Positions 42,034 through 51,987 of a DNA stretch of 64,000 nucleotides are shown piece after piece; within the stretch, counting starts at the first letter, position 1; the number at the start of each line of letters is the position of its first letter. The position numbers and the translations under genes are program-made. This DNA is from an uncultured Alphaproteobacteria bacterium (GTDB lineage: Bacteria > Pseudomonadota > Alphaproteobacteria > Micavibrionales > UBA1664): assembly GCA_943789475.1 (NCBI GenBank), contig CALSUG010000001.1, forward strand, positions 1 through 64,000, written 5' to 3'. The notes beneath the pieces were generated by a model that made no database searches, was not told the DNA's origin, and saw nothing but the letters and a program-made list of their open reading frames with translations.

Positions 42034-42594
42034 ATGAAAACAGATCACTTATATAGTAATAATAAATATATACAAAACACACGTTCTCAACATTTGAACA
42101 ACAGTGCGGTTGATAAGATTACAGATGTAGCCTTTTATTTAGACAGCATTGATATGGGGTACAGTCATCACATTACGATAGATACGGAATACAATGGAAT
42201 ATCCAATACCCAACAATTTCTATCCTCTTTTCTCAACAAAATGTATAAATGGCATAAACGGCACAAAATCGTGTTTCACTATGTATGGGTGTTGGAGAAT
42301 GTTGGAGCAGTTGGCGTGCATGTTCACCTGCTTATTCACACCTGTACAAAGCACTTCGACAGACTAAATCAAAAAATATCAAATTGGTTACCATTTAAAC
42401 GCGATGATAATAAGAGAAACAAATATTCGAATATTAACATCTCATTGATATGGGATTTGGAGGGTATAATCTCATATATCTGCAAAGGGCTCGACAATTC
42501 AATACATCATGACCATGTTTATACAAAAAGTGGTCGAGGGTATCAGGGGCGCATTTATGGGCGACGATGGGGTATGTCACGATTGCAGATATGA
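42034..42594 (+). CDS. HUH endonuclease (Rep/relaxase-like)
   Basis: VGVHVHLLIHTC (HUH-type) and downstream ISYICKGLDN (candidate catalytic Tyr). Confidence 0.65.
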   Translation: MKTDHLYSNNKYIQNTRSQHLNNSAVDKITDVAFYLDSIDMGYSHHITIDTEYNGISNTQQFLSSFLNKMYKWHKRHKIVFHYVWVLENVGAVGVHVHLLIHTCTKHFDRLNQKISNWLPFKRDDNKRNKYSNINISLIWDLEGIISYICKGLDNSIHHDHVYTKSGRGYQGRIYGRRWGMSRLQI

Positions 42595-42630
42595 TGGCAA
42601 TACCCCCTTTTTTGCAGGTAAATTGAAAAA

Positions 42631-42670
42631 CAGTCCGTCATGCCCCTCAAAGGGCTAATGACGAGACTGT
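42631..42670. promoter_or_regulatory. interrupted hairpin downstream of HUH gene
   Basis: CAGTC-c-GTCAT-g-CCC-ctcaaa-GGG-cta-ATGAC-ga-GACTG. Confidence 0.6.
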
Positions 42671-42723
42671 CAATTTATCAAGAAAAAGCCCTGAGAATTT
42701 TTGTTTTTTTATAAAAGAAATAC

Positions 42724-43473
42724 CTAGGCCACATGTGCTTTTGCAGTTTTAGGAACAGGGAATTGTTTTTGCACCTCAAGACCATCAAAACGAGCAACAA
42801 TCTGCTTTAGACTCTGAACATGGGGAACCGCTGGTAATTTCGAAGGCAAAACATCCTTCTTTACCCATACCGCAGACATCCCTGCTTGCAAAGCAGGCAT
42901 CACATCTCTATCAAGATTATCGCCCAACATAACACACTCACTAGGGCTACACCCAACTTCATCCAGCGCACGCATCAACAATCCATTTGTTTTATGCACA
43001 CCCATTTTTGATGATGTGAACAAACGATCTACATATTCAGACAAACCCAAACGTTTTATAGTTAATTCTTGAGCATCATGTGGTCCTTCACTAACAACCA
43101 TGACATTCAGACCACTTTTTTTGCAGGCTTGTAAAATCTCGAGAGCCCCCTCTTTCAGAGTGAGAACTTGGGATAATGAATCATCATAGACATTTAGACA
43201 TTGATCCAAATGAATATGAGGCAATATAGAAAAGCGATCGAATAGTTTTTCAAATCTTTGGCGACGATAGAATACAGAAGGAATGTCCTCAACAAAGTGC
43301 GTTGACTGCCCCTCTTTTAAAATTGCCCCATACGCAGAGCGCATGTCATCGTGATACAAACCAAATTCTTCATGTAGATAATCATAGACCATTTCCATCG
43401 CCGCGCGTGAGGCAAGAGAAAATTCATGCAAAGTATCATCTAAATCAAAAGCAACCCAACGCACATCCGTCAT
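42724..43473 (-). CDS. HAD-family hydrolase
   Basis: VRWVAFDLDDTLHEF; VMLGDNLDRDVMPALQAGMSAVWV. Confidence 0.88.
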   Translation of the reverse strand: MTDVRWVAFDLDDTLHEFSLASRAAMEMVYDYLHEEFGLYHDDMRSAYGAILKEGQSTHFVEDIPSVFYRRQRFEKLFDRFSILPHIHLDQCLNVYDDSLSQVLTLKEGALEILQACKKSGLNVMVVSEGPHDAQELTIKRLGLSEYVDRLFTSSKMGVHKTNGLLMRALDEVGCSPSECVMLGDNLDRDVMPALQAGMSAVWVKKDVLPSKLPAVPHVQSLKQIVARFDGLEVQKQFPVPKTAKAHVA

Positions 43474-43493
43474 TATAAATTCTGTTTCCAAAG

Positions 43494-44348
43494 TTATTTA
43501 ATTCCATAACCTTGTACATCATTTCTACGTGTGTTTGCAAATTTTTTCGTTGTTTCCGCGTAAACCCTATTATAAATGGGCATTAAAACCTCGCTTATTT
43601 TTTGTCTATGCCCATCTGTCAAAAGACCGTGACTGGGAACATCATTGCGAATACCATCACTATTCATCAGTGTTGTAAAAATATCTTTTGGATTACGTTT
43701 TGTATAAATTTCTTTTTCTTTTGCATCACGATAAACAAAATTTGCGCCAAATTCGCTTTTAAAATCTAACATTTCAGGCACAAATTTAAGTCCCCAATCT
43801 TTACAAACAGCTCCAAAAACAACCTCTTGTGACTGGCGATCTTGCACCATGTATTCATAAGTATATGCCACTGTATCAGGACGAATAGAACGAGCATGTT
43901 CGTATGTATCTTCTAGTGTTTTGTAAGCAAGTATAAAGCTATCAATATCACCCCACCCTTTTGAGAGCCAACTGTCAAATTCATGCAATGGATTACGAAA
44001 CGTAAAAACAGGTCGGGCATCCATTATCTCTTGATTCGAGGGAAATACAGGAAAGTTACATTCATTTAACTCAGGAGTGCCCGTATGGCGGTCATTACCG
44101 TACTCTTCCTTACTAACAATCATTCTTGCACCACGCGCCTCAGCTTGTATTTTTACGGGATGTTCAGGATTATCAAATATAGAGTAATCAGGATTAAATG
44201 CTCTTGATGCGCTGGGAGTTTGACGTTCTGCCATATTTCCCATCAATACATTTCTACTTGTAACACTTATATCGGGGTGCTCCCCCATCACACGCATAAA
44301 CAACGTAGAACCAGAACGCGGCGCGGCAACAAATATTCTTAAATCCAT
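43494..44348 (-). CDS. sulfotransferase-like protein
   Basis: N-terminal RIFVAAPRSGSTLFMRVMGEHPDI (PAPS P-loop-like) and VFTFRNPLHEFDSWLSKGWG. Confidence 0.75.
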   Translation of the reverse strand: MDLRIFVAAPRSGSTLFMRVMGEHPDISVTSRNVLMGNMAERQTPSASRAFNPDYSIFDNPEHPVKIQAEARGARMIVSKEEYGNDRHTGTPELNECNFPVFPSNQEIMDARPVFTFRNPLHEFDSWLSKGWGDIDSFILAYKTLEDTYEHARSIRPDTVAYTYEYMVQDRQSQEVVFGAVCKDWGLKFVPEMLDFKSEFGANFVYRDAKEKEIYTKRNPKDIFTTLMNSDGIRNDVPSHGLLTDGHRQKISEVLMPIYNRVYAETTKKFANTRRNDVQGYGIK

Positions 44349-44417
44349 AATTTTCAACTCAAACAATTAATTTTCATAAAAATAACACGCTTAAGTTTAA
44401 ATTATGGTTAATAAAGA

Positions 44418-45806
44418 TTAAAAATTTACCACACCAGATGTTTCAGTAATAGCTGATAAAATTTGAATAGCTTCCTTACCCTCCAATTTGAACGCTCTGT
44501 ACTGTTTAAACAAATCCACCGTATCGATGCTAGACAGTTCTTTTCTCACTATAAAAGCCTCTAAATTTGATGGAAATGCCCTATCCCGATCAGACGGCAC
44601 AGTATCCAAAAATGTATTTAAGATCAAAAGCCCTTTAGGTTCTGTATTATTCCCCTCCAAAACATCTAAATCAAAATCTATGCTTTGCAAAAGATCACAA
44701 TATTCTTTTTGTAACGCACTACGATCTTTTGGCAATGTTTCATATGATTTTCCAACTTCTTCTACCCACTCTGCTGCTTGACGTACATTAGGTTTCCCAC
44801 AAGCTTTTTTAAGTCCCTTCACCTCTGCGACCAATAGCACTCCATTATAGTTAATCAGCAAATCAGCGGCACCATCTGGCCCCTTACAAACAGCACATCC
44901 CAATTCTTCAAAAAAGCTCTTAACAACATCTTCCAATGGAATACCCGTACCTGACAGCAATAACTTCCACCTTTGTAAATTTAATACCCTAGTTTCTAGC
45001 TCCTCTATTTCAGATTGTGTTTTTTCAAGTAAATCTTCTTTTTCAGATAAAGTTACTTTTGTGTCACCTTCATAAGGAGATTCATAAACATCACTCCATT
45101 CAGGCAGAGTAATAGATTGTTCCCCTTCTTCCAATAAATAGGCATCGCATACCTCATCTAAAAATTTCAAATATGGTATATATGAATCTTCATAGGATAA
45201 ATTTTGATGATTTATAAGAGGTGCATATAGTATGACCCCTTCATCATTATCCCTCTTCACAATTCCACCAACAGGCTTACCGCCATGTTTAGAGGTAAAC
45301 AAAACATCCATAGAAGGATGATTCAATATAACTTTATAATGTAGAAGAGACTCTATATCTGCGCTAATTCCAACACCTTTGGCATTTTTAAAATTAACAT
45401 TCATGCCTGTTTTACGAACTGGTTTAGCCTTACCGTAATGCATATTAGGTAAAATTTTATCATTTACTTCATCACACAGTATAATCAATTTTTTAGGATA
45501 CTTTAAAAAATCTGTTTCCAGCTCACGAAATTTTTTATCTAGCAATCTAGCAACTGTACCGAGTCCAATTTTACGATCATTATCGTAGTAATGATGTATG
45601 CTGTCATGAACACTCTCAATTTCCCAAAAAATTGTATCATATTCAGACAGATCACGATCACAGAAACAGCTATCATTTTCAACAAAGTAGTAGTCCCTTC
45701 CGATACACGTAAACATCATATGCTTCTTAAAAATACGTCTCTCTTCAGGCGTTTTTATCATTTCAGTCAAGCTAGCTAAATTTGTTTTTTTATCCATATT
45801 AATCAT
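44418..45806 (-). CDS. hypothetical protein with C-terminal PD-(D/E)XK nuclease-like domain
   Basis: FFEELGCAVCKGPDGAADLLINYNGVLLVAEVKG; N-terminal part unrecognised; coiled coil between. Confidence 0.6.
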   Translation of the reverse strand: MINMDKKTNLASLTEMIKTPEERRIFKKHMMFTCIGRDYYFVENDSCFCDRDLSEYDTIFWEIESVHDSIHHYYDNDRKIGLGTVARLLDKKFRELETDFLKYPKKLIILCDEVNDKILPNMHYGKAKPVRKTGMNVNFKNAKGVGISADIESLLHYKVILNHPSMDVLFTSKHGGKPVGGIVKRDNDEGVILYAPLINHQNLSYEDSYIPYLKFLDEVCDAYLLEEGEQSITLPEWSDVYESPYEGDTKVTLSEKEDLLEKTQSEIEELETRVLNLQRWKLLLSGTGIPLEDVVKSFFEELGCAVCKGPDGAADLLINYNGVLLVAEVKGLKKACGKPNVRQAAEWVEEVGKSYETLPKDRSALQKEYCDLLQSIDFDLDVLEGNNTEPKGLLILNTFLDTVPSDRDRAFPSNLEAFIVRKELSSIDTVDLFKQYRAFKLEGKEAIQILSAITETSGVVNF

Positions 45807-45895
45807 TCCATTTATTTTAATAAAAACATAAACCGTTGAATTTTCAATAACAACCATTTACAACTTTTATTGAGCTTTATTTAAAAGCTTGGGGC

Positions 45896-46028
45896 TTAAG
45901 AACCTCTATCAGATGCGGCAATGATACAGCCGTGAATGTGTCGTTACTCAGCTATGTCTGGGTGGCGGTGTCATGTCCAAGGCGTATACCCAAAAGCATC
46001 GCGCTACTTCATCTGATGTAGTTCTTAA
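45896..46028. other. structured intergenic element (ncRNA or MITE-like) closed by long-range inverted repeats
   Basis: TTAAGAAC 45896-45903 / GTTCTTAA 46021-46028; TCAGATG 45909-45915 / CATCTGA 46010-46016; internal CGGC/GCCG and TGGGT/ACCCA pairs. Confidence 0.55.
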
Positions 46029-46083
46029 CACCCAGTCACCAGAGCAATCAAGCTTTGGTGATTGATTGTTGGAGTACATACGC

Positions 46084-47367
46084 ATGACGAAAAGATTACC
46101 CTTAAAAGAAAAGCTATCCATTACGGTATATGGAGCTTGGTTGTTTGCCTCATTCATAATCGCAACCGAAATAACCAGTAATTTCAGTCATCATATTATA
46201 GCAACAATCTTAATATCATCCCCTGTGCTTGCATCACTGTTTTTGCGCTGGTTCAAAGACAACACTTCTAACTCACTATGGCTTTCAATATTTAACCTTA
46301 CAATTCCAACAATTGCTATGATCCCTATGCTGATCAATGAGCGCGATTACAATATCTATGGAGGTTATACAATTCCATTAATAGTTGGGAGCATGTATAG
46401 CGTATTACTAATACTAAACTATTTGGAAAAATCACAAGATGAAAAACCAAAGATAAAAAGAAAAGTATATAAATTAATATGTTTTTTAAAGAGGCATAAA
46501 ACAATGATAACAAAAGGATTTTTAATCACTCTTATCTTTGCATTAAGTTTTGAATTAATCTGCATTATTGGAAAAACAAACAACAATAAATTGGGCAATT
46601 TTAAAAACGGAATAGTTGTTATAGGTAAATATTTAATGACACCTAAAAACAACCAACATTTCGAACCGCAGAAAAAAGATGAAGATCAGATAATATCTTC
46701 TTTTTTAAAACAAACGAACTTCTTAATTGAACAACTACAAAAAGCTCCGATAAAAATCAACTCTGATGTGACACTAACATCTATCAAAATAAATAAAAAA
46801 CACATCACTTATGATTACAAGCTTAGTGATACAAAAGCATCAATGGTAAAATTAGATGTAGTCCCCCACGGTCTTGAATTATTTCTATTTTGCCATGATG
46901 AAAGCATAAAGTATTTAAACCAAAATGGTTTTTCTTTTGCCTATAATCAATATAACAATGGCGAAAAAATATACACAAAAAGTATCGCGCAAGGAGAGTG
47001 CCAAACACTGCAAAATCCAGTAACGCACGAAGATATTCCACACACGATTACAAAAACAGAAACTTGGACAAACGAGCACACAACCATAAAAGCCGAAATA
47101 TGGGATACAGGACACGTTAAACTTACTGGGGACACCATGTGGGGTTTAAATAGAAAATACGGCCCCTCTACAGGAGACATGGAGGGCTTTGTCGATATTG
47201 AAGAATACAACAACACCCAATTCTCAATTGGAACACCTAAAAATGAATGTTACGTCTCTTTCACACGTATCAATGCTCAGACGATGCATTTAGATGATAA
47301 TTACATGTGTGGCGGAATAAATGCTCGTTTTATAGGTGAAGTAAAATTAACGGAAACAAAACCTTAG
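46084..47367 (+). CDS. membrane protein, hypothetical
   Basis: N-terminal TM helices, soluble C-terminal domain; no family recognised. Confidence 0.6.
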   Translation: MTKRLPLKEKLSITVYGAWLFASFIIATEITSNFSHHIIATILISSPVLASLFLRWFKDNTSNSLWLSIFNLTIPTIAMIPMLINERDYNIYGGYTIPLIVGSMYSVLLILNYLEKSQDEKPKIKRKVYKLICFLKRHKTMITKGFLITLIFALSFELICIIGKTNNNKLGNFKNGIVVIGKYLMTPKNNQHFEPQKKDEDQIISSFLKQTNFLIEQLQKAPIKINSDVTLTSIKINKKHITYDYKLSDTKASMVKLDVVPHGLELFLFCHDESIKYLNQNGFSFAYNQYNNGEKIYTKSIAQGECQTLQNPVTHEDIPHTITKTETWTNEHTTIKAEIWDTGHVKLTGDTMWGLNRKYGPSTGDMEGFVDIEEYNNTQFSIGTPKNECYVSFTRINAQTMHLDDNYMCGGINARFIGEVKLTETKP

Positions 47368-47589
47368 CTTTTCTTAACATTCAACAACCTAAAAACACCC
47401 CAAACACTGTTTGAGACAGAACTTGATCATATTTTTGCAAATAAAATATGTCGAATTAACTCATGTTTAGTATTTTCAAGCTTAGAACAGGCATTATCGC
47501 CGCAGTAGTTGGAACATCTGTTATCGCATATACAGGCCAAAATAGCGATCAGCCCTATGCGTTAAGAGCAGAAGAAATAGATTTAGATA

Positions 47590-47841
47590 CTATCCAAGGG
47601 TCTTCTTTGGCACCAAAGACATCGTTGCTCCCTGTTCCGCGTCCGTAGAAACAGCCTCTTCAAGCCAGTCAATAATGGATGGTACATTCTTACCAAGATA
47701 AGCACATCCACCTACAAACGCCGCCGAAATTGCAATAATAGCTAAAAATTCTTTGACCTGCATGTGAGGCACCTCATCGTCTTTCAAACGATAGTTAAAT
47801 GCTGACCTTGCGTTTTCGATAATGTTTTTTGACATCCACAT
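47590..47841 (-). CDS. small single-TM hypothetical protein
   Basis: MWMSKNIIENARSAFNYRLKDDEVPHMQVKEFLAIIAISAAFVGGCAYLG; convergent with small ORF 47463..47648. Confidence 0.45.
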   Translation of the reverse strand: MWMSKNIIENARSAFNYRLKDDEVPHMQVKEFLAIIAISAAFVGGCAYLGKNVPSIIDWLEEAVSTDAEQGATMSLVPKKTLG

Positions 47842-47987
47842 AATAATGCATATTTTATGGCAAAAATCAAATTCTTGTCACTGATTATGAAAGTATATTG
47901 AGAAAACATAGGTCAAAAAAAAACGGCACCAATGCGGCACCGTATATTTCATATCTTTTTCAAATCTGCTGAAACACGCAGAAAATA

Positions 47988-48063
47988 TGGTGGGTGATGA
48001 CGGGCTCGAACCGCCGACCCTCTCGGTGTAAACGAGATGCTCTCCCAACTGAGCTAATCACCC
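47988..48063 (-). tRNA. tRNA-Val(TAC)
   Basis: GGGTGATTAGCTCAGTTGGGAGAGCATCTCGTTTACACCGAGAGGGTCGGCGGTTCGAGCCCGTCATCACCCACCA. Confidence 0.96.
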
Positions 48064-48177
48064 TTGCCAAAGATTTGTACGTTTTAACCTACTCTATTTT
48101 GAAATGCAATGCCTAAAATGCAAAAAAACGGCCATAAAAATATGACCGCTCTTTAAAATTACGAAAAACGTATTAAC

Positions 48178-48453
48178 TTATGAGTTAACAGCGTCTTTAA
48201 GTGCTTTACCAGCAACAAATTTAGCTTGCTTAGAAGCTTTGATTTGAATTGCTTCACCTGTGCGTGGGTTACGACCAGTTGTCGCAGCACGGTTTGCAGT
48301 TTTGAATGTACCAAAACCGATCAATTTAACTTCATCGCCTTTTTGCAAAGCAGCTGTAACAGTTTGGATAACTGCGTTCAATGCTTCTTCAGCTTTTGTT
48401 TTTGAAAGGTCAGCTGTTTGTGCAACTGCATCAATTAATTCTGATTTGTTCAT
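48178..48453 (-). CDS. hup: DNA-binding protein HU
   Basis: [29 protein letters not shown]...[30 protein letters not shown]. Confidence 0.95.
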   Translation of the reverse strand: MNKSELIDAVAQTADLSKTKAEEALNAVIQTVTAALQKGDEVKLIGFGTFKTANRAATTGRNPRTGEAIQIKASKQAKFVAGKALKDAVNS

Positions 48454-48592
48454 AATAATACCCCTAAGGTTAAAAGTTAGTTTTACAAAAAGATAAATTT
48501 TATCATTTACCACCTTTCCTCGCAATCCATTGCACAGCAACGGTTTGCGGTTCAAAAGGCAAGATCATCATGGCACTTGGGTGTCATCCATG

Positions 48593-51007
48593 TCAATGAT
48601 GAATTATGCAAGAATCCTTGTTTTCTGCGGTTTTTTCACTTGACCCAACGCTATCTCCTTGATTTTCAACACATATTGGTTCTAATTTTTTTACCAATGC
48701 ATGGGATAAAACCTGTGTAATACCGCTCACAGGTATAATTTCCAACGATTTTTTAACATTATCAGGAATATCGGCAAGGTCTTTCGCATTATCCTCAGGA
48801 ATCAAAACAGTCTTAATTCCACCGCGCAGTGCCGCCAAAAGTTTCTCTTTCAATCCACCAATCGCAGTCACATAACCACGCAAATTAACCTCACCTGTCA
48901 TGGCGATATCACGTCGCACCTCAATATCTGTCAATGACGACACAATTGCAGTCACCATGGCCGCCCCCGCCGATGGCCCATCCTTTGGCACTGCACCTTC
49001 GGGAACATGAACGTGAACTGATTTTTTCTTGAGAGATTCGTAATCAATACCAAATGTTTCTGCACGAGATTTAATCAACATCTCGGCAACCTTGATCGAT
49101 TCTTTCATAACATCTTTCAAATTACCCGTTGTTGATACCGTACCATCCTTACCAGGGGTGGTTACAGCCTCAATAGATAACAAATCACCACCCGATTCAG
49201 TATAAGCCAATCCTGTAACAACACCAACGCGATCTTGCGTATCAACCTCTCCATATTTATGTTTGCGAACGCCAGCATATTTTTCCAATGATTTAGGTGT
49301 AATCGAAATTTTCGATTTTCCCTTCATTAGAATATCTTTAATCGCCTTACGACATAGATTCGCAACCTCACGCTCAAGGCTACGCACCCCTGCTTCACGT
49401 GTGTAGTAACGAATCAAATCACGCAAAGCACTATCAGACAGCCTAAACTCGTCTTTTTTAAGTCCCGCAGCCTTCATTTGTTTAGACAATAAATGACGCT
49501 TAACGATTTCCATTTTTTCATCTTCGGTATATCCAGAGATACGGATGATCTCCATACGGTCTAACAATGGTTGCGGCATGTTATAGCTGTTCGATGTGCA
49601 AACAAACATCACATCCGACAGATCATAATCCAACTCCATAAAGTGATCGTTAAATGTATTATTTTGCTCTGGATCCAAGACCTCTAACAACGCTGCTGCT
49701 GGATCACCACGCATATCGCTGCCCATTTTGTCAATTTCATCCAACAAAAACATTGGGTTTGTGACCTCGGCCTTTTTCATACCTTGAATAATTTTACCAG
49801 GCATTGACCCAATATAGGTACGGCGGTGACCACGAATTTCGCTTTCATCGCGCACACCACCTAGCGACATACGGACGAATTTACGATTCGTTGCCTTTGC
49901 AATGGATTGCCCCAATGATGTTTTACCAACACCTGGAGGTCCCACGAGGCACAAAATTGGCCCTTTCACCTTGTTTGTCCGCTGTTGCACAGCCAAATAT
50001 TCTAAAATTCGTTCCTTCACCTTGTCCAAACCATAGTGATCTTTATCCAAGACAGCCTTTGCCTTGCGGATATCTTTGTGAACGCGTGATTTTTTACCCC
50101 ATGGCACAGACAACATCCAATCAAGGTAATTACGAGATACCGTTGATTCTGCCGACATTGGTGGCATTTGCTTTAATTTTTTAAGTTCTTTTTCAGCCTT
50201 CTTTTTGGCCTCTTTCGATAACTTTGTTTCTCGTATTTGAGTTGCCAATTCCGCCAATTCATCTTCAGGCGTATCATCATCGTCATGCAATTCCTTTTGA
50301 ATTGCTTTCATTTGTTCATTCAAATAGTAATCGCGTTGCGTTTTTTCCATTTGTTTCTTAACGCGATTACGAATTTTTTTCTCAACACCCAAAACTCCCA
50401 TTTCATCTTCCATATATTGAAAGATTTTTTCTAAACGTTCCGCGGTATTGGTAAGCTCTAGCAATTCTTGCTTAGCTTCCAATTTTAACGCCAAATGCGA
50501 CGCGATATTATCCGCCATTTTATCGGCTTCTGTAATTTGATTAACCGAAACCACGACTTCTGGTGGAATTTTTTTATTTAATTTCACATACTCTTCAAAC
50601 TGGTCACAAACAGCCTTAGACAAAACTTTTAGCTCTTCACTTTCTGTGTGTTCCGTTTCGACCTTGGACACGGATGCACGCATAAAATCACCAGAATCAT
50701 CAATGCCACCAACCGCCATACGATCACCACCCTCAACAAGAACTTTAACCGTTCCATCAGGCAATTTAAGAAGTTGGAGAATCGTTCCTATCGTTCCAAA
50801 ATCATATAAATCTTCAGCCTCAGGATCGTCTTTTGATGGATTCTTTTGTGTCACCATCATTATCTTCTTTTCACCCTGCATCACGGCATCCAATGCCTGT
50901 ACAGATTTATCCCGCCCAACAAATAAAGGCACAATCATATGAGGAAACACGACAATATCGCGTAGAGGTAGCAATGGGATTAGCTGTTTATTCAACTCTT
51001 CAGTCAT
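48593..51007 (-). CDS. lon: ATP-dependent protease Lon
   Basis: LVGPPGVGKTSLGQSIAKATNRKFVRMSLGGVRDE; catalytic PKDGPSAGAAM. Confidence 0.96.
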   Translation of the reverse strand: MTEELNKQLIPLLPLRDIVVFPHMIVPLFVGRDKSVQALDAVMQGEKKIMMVTQKNPSKDDPEAEDLYDFGTIGTILQLLKLPDGTVKVLVEGGDRMAVGGIDDSGDFMRASVSKVETEHTESEELKVLSKAVCDQFEEYVKLNKKIPPEVVVSVNQITEADKMADNIASHLALKLEAKQELLELTNTAERLEKIFQYMEDEMGVLGVEKKIRNRVKKQMEKTQRDYYLNEQMKAIQKELHDDDDTPEDELAELATQIRETKLSKEAKKKAEKELKKLKQMPPMSAESTVSRNYLDWMLSVPWGKKSRVHKDIRKAKAVLDKDHYGLDKVKERILEYLAVQQRTNKVKGPILCLVGPPGVGKTSLGQSIAKATNRKFVRMSLGGVRDESEIRGHRRTYIGSMPGKIIQGMKKAEVTNPMFLLDEIDKMGSDMRGDPAAALLEVLDPEQNNTFNDHFMELDYDLSDVMFVCTSNSYNMPQPLLDRMEIIRISGYTEDEKMEIVKRHLLSKQMKAAGLKKDEFRLSDSALRDLIRYYTREAGVRSLEREVANLCRKAIKDILMKGKSKISITPKSLEKYAGVRKHKYGEVDTQDRVGVVTGLAYTESGGDLLSIEAVTTPGKDGTVSTTGNLKDVMKESIKVAEMLIKSRAETFGIDYESLKKKSVHVHVPEGAVPKDGPSAGAAMVTAIVSSLTDIEVRRDIAMTGEVNLRGYVTAIGGLKEKLLAALRGGIKTVLIPEDNAKDLADIPDNVKKSLEIIPVSGITQVLSHALVKKLEPICVENQGDSVGSSEKTAENKDSCIIHH

Positions 51008-51143
51008 TTTATATCTTTCGTTTTATCAATTTGATCAAAACATGAACTCATTCCACCCTATCAATAGGCATAGAATATTAATGTCTTATTAAGATATGAT
51101 ACGAAATTGGCGAAAAAACGGCAACACTATTTATTATTTCATC

Positions 51144-51171
51144 AAAAAAGGAGCAAAAATGCTCCTTTTTT
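51144..51171. terminator. terminator between clpP and lon
   Basis: AAAAAAGGAGCaaaaatGCTCCTTTTTT. Confidence 0.8.
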
Positions 51172-51201
51172 AAAAATATCCAATAAAATCAGGTAAAAAG
51201 A

Positions 51202-51849
51202 TTACTTTTTATCTTCTTTTGGCTTTGGAATATCGTCACGCGTTGCAACAACATGGTCAATAAGACCAAATTTTTGTGCTTCATCCGCTGACATAAACGT
51301 ATCACGCTCCATCACACGTTCGATTTCTGGTAATTTTTGGCCAGTGTGATGAACATAGATATTGTTCAATTTTTTACGCAGACCCAAAATTTCTTTTGCT
51401 TGAATTTCAATATCTGTGGCCTGTCCCTGTGCACCACCTGATGGTTGATGAACCATTACACGTGAATTAGGTAATGAGAAACGCATACCCGGCTCACCCG
51501 CTGTTAAAAGCAATGATCCCGCAGACGCCGCCTGCCCTACACATACTGTCGAAACCTTTGATTTGATGTATTGCATCGTGTCATACATCGCAAATGCAGA
51601 CGTTACAACGCCCCCTGGTGAATTGATGTAAAATGAAATCTCTTTATTTGGGTTTTCAGATTCCAAGAACAACAATTGTGCACAAATCAATGATGACACA
51701 GTGTCATTAACACCACCTGTTAAAAAGATAATACGCTCTTTCAACAAACGTGAGTAAATATCAAATGAACGTTCACCACGCGCCGTTTGTTCAACGACCA
51801 TTGGTACAAGTGAGCTGTTATAAAATTCTATCGGATCTCTATCCATCAT
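51202..51849 (-). CDS. clpP: ATP-dependent Clp protease proteolytic subunit
   Basis: [59 protein letters not shown]. Confidence 0.96.
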   Translation of the reverse strand: MMDRDPIEFYNSSLVPMVVEQTARGERSFDIYSRLLKERIIFLTGGVNDTVSSLICAQLLFLESENPNKEISFYINSPGGVVTSAFAMYDTMQYIKSKVSTVCVGQAASAGSLLLTAGEPGMRFSLPNSRVMVHQPSGGAQGQATDIEIQAKEILGLRKKLNNIYVHHTGQKLPEIERVMERDTFMSADEAQKFGLIDHVVATRDDIPKPKEDKK

Positions 51850-51928
51850 TTTTTCCTTATTTTTAAATATGAATCACATCTACGATGCTAGAGATTTTGA
51901 AACATCATGGCAAGAGGCCGAAAAAAAG

Positions 51929-51961
51929 AAAAAGCCCCCATCATAATGACAAGGGCTTTTT
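51929..51961. terminator. terminator downstream of tig
   Basis: AAAAAGCCCcc...aaGGGCTTTTT. Confidence 0.7.
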
Positions 51962-51987
51962 AAATTTCATTCAATTAAGAATAGTGA

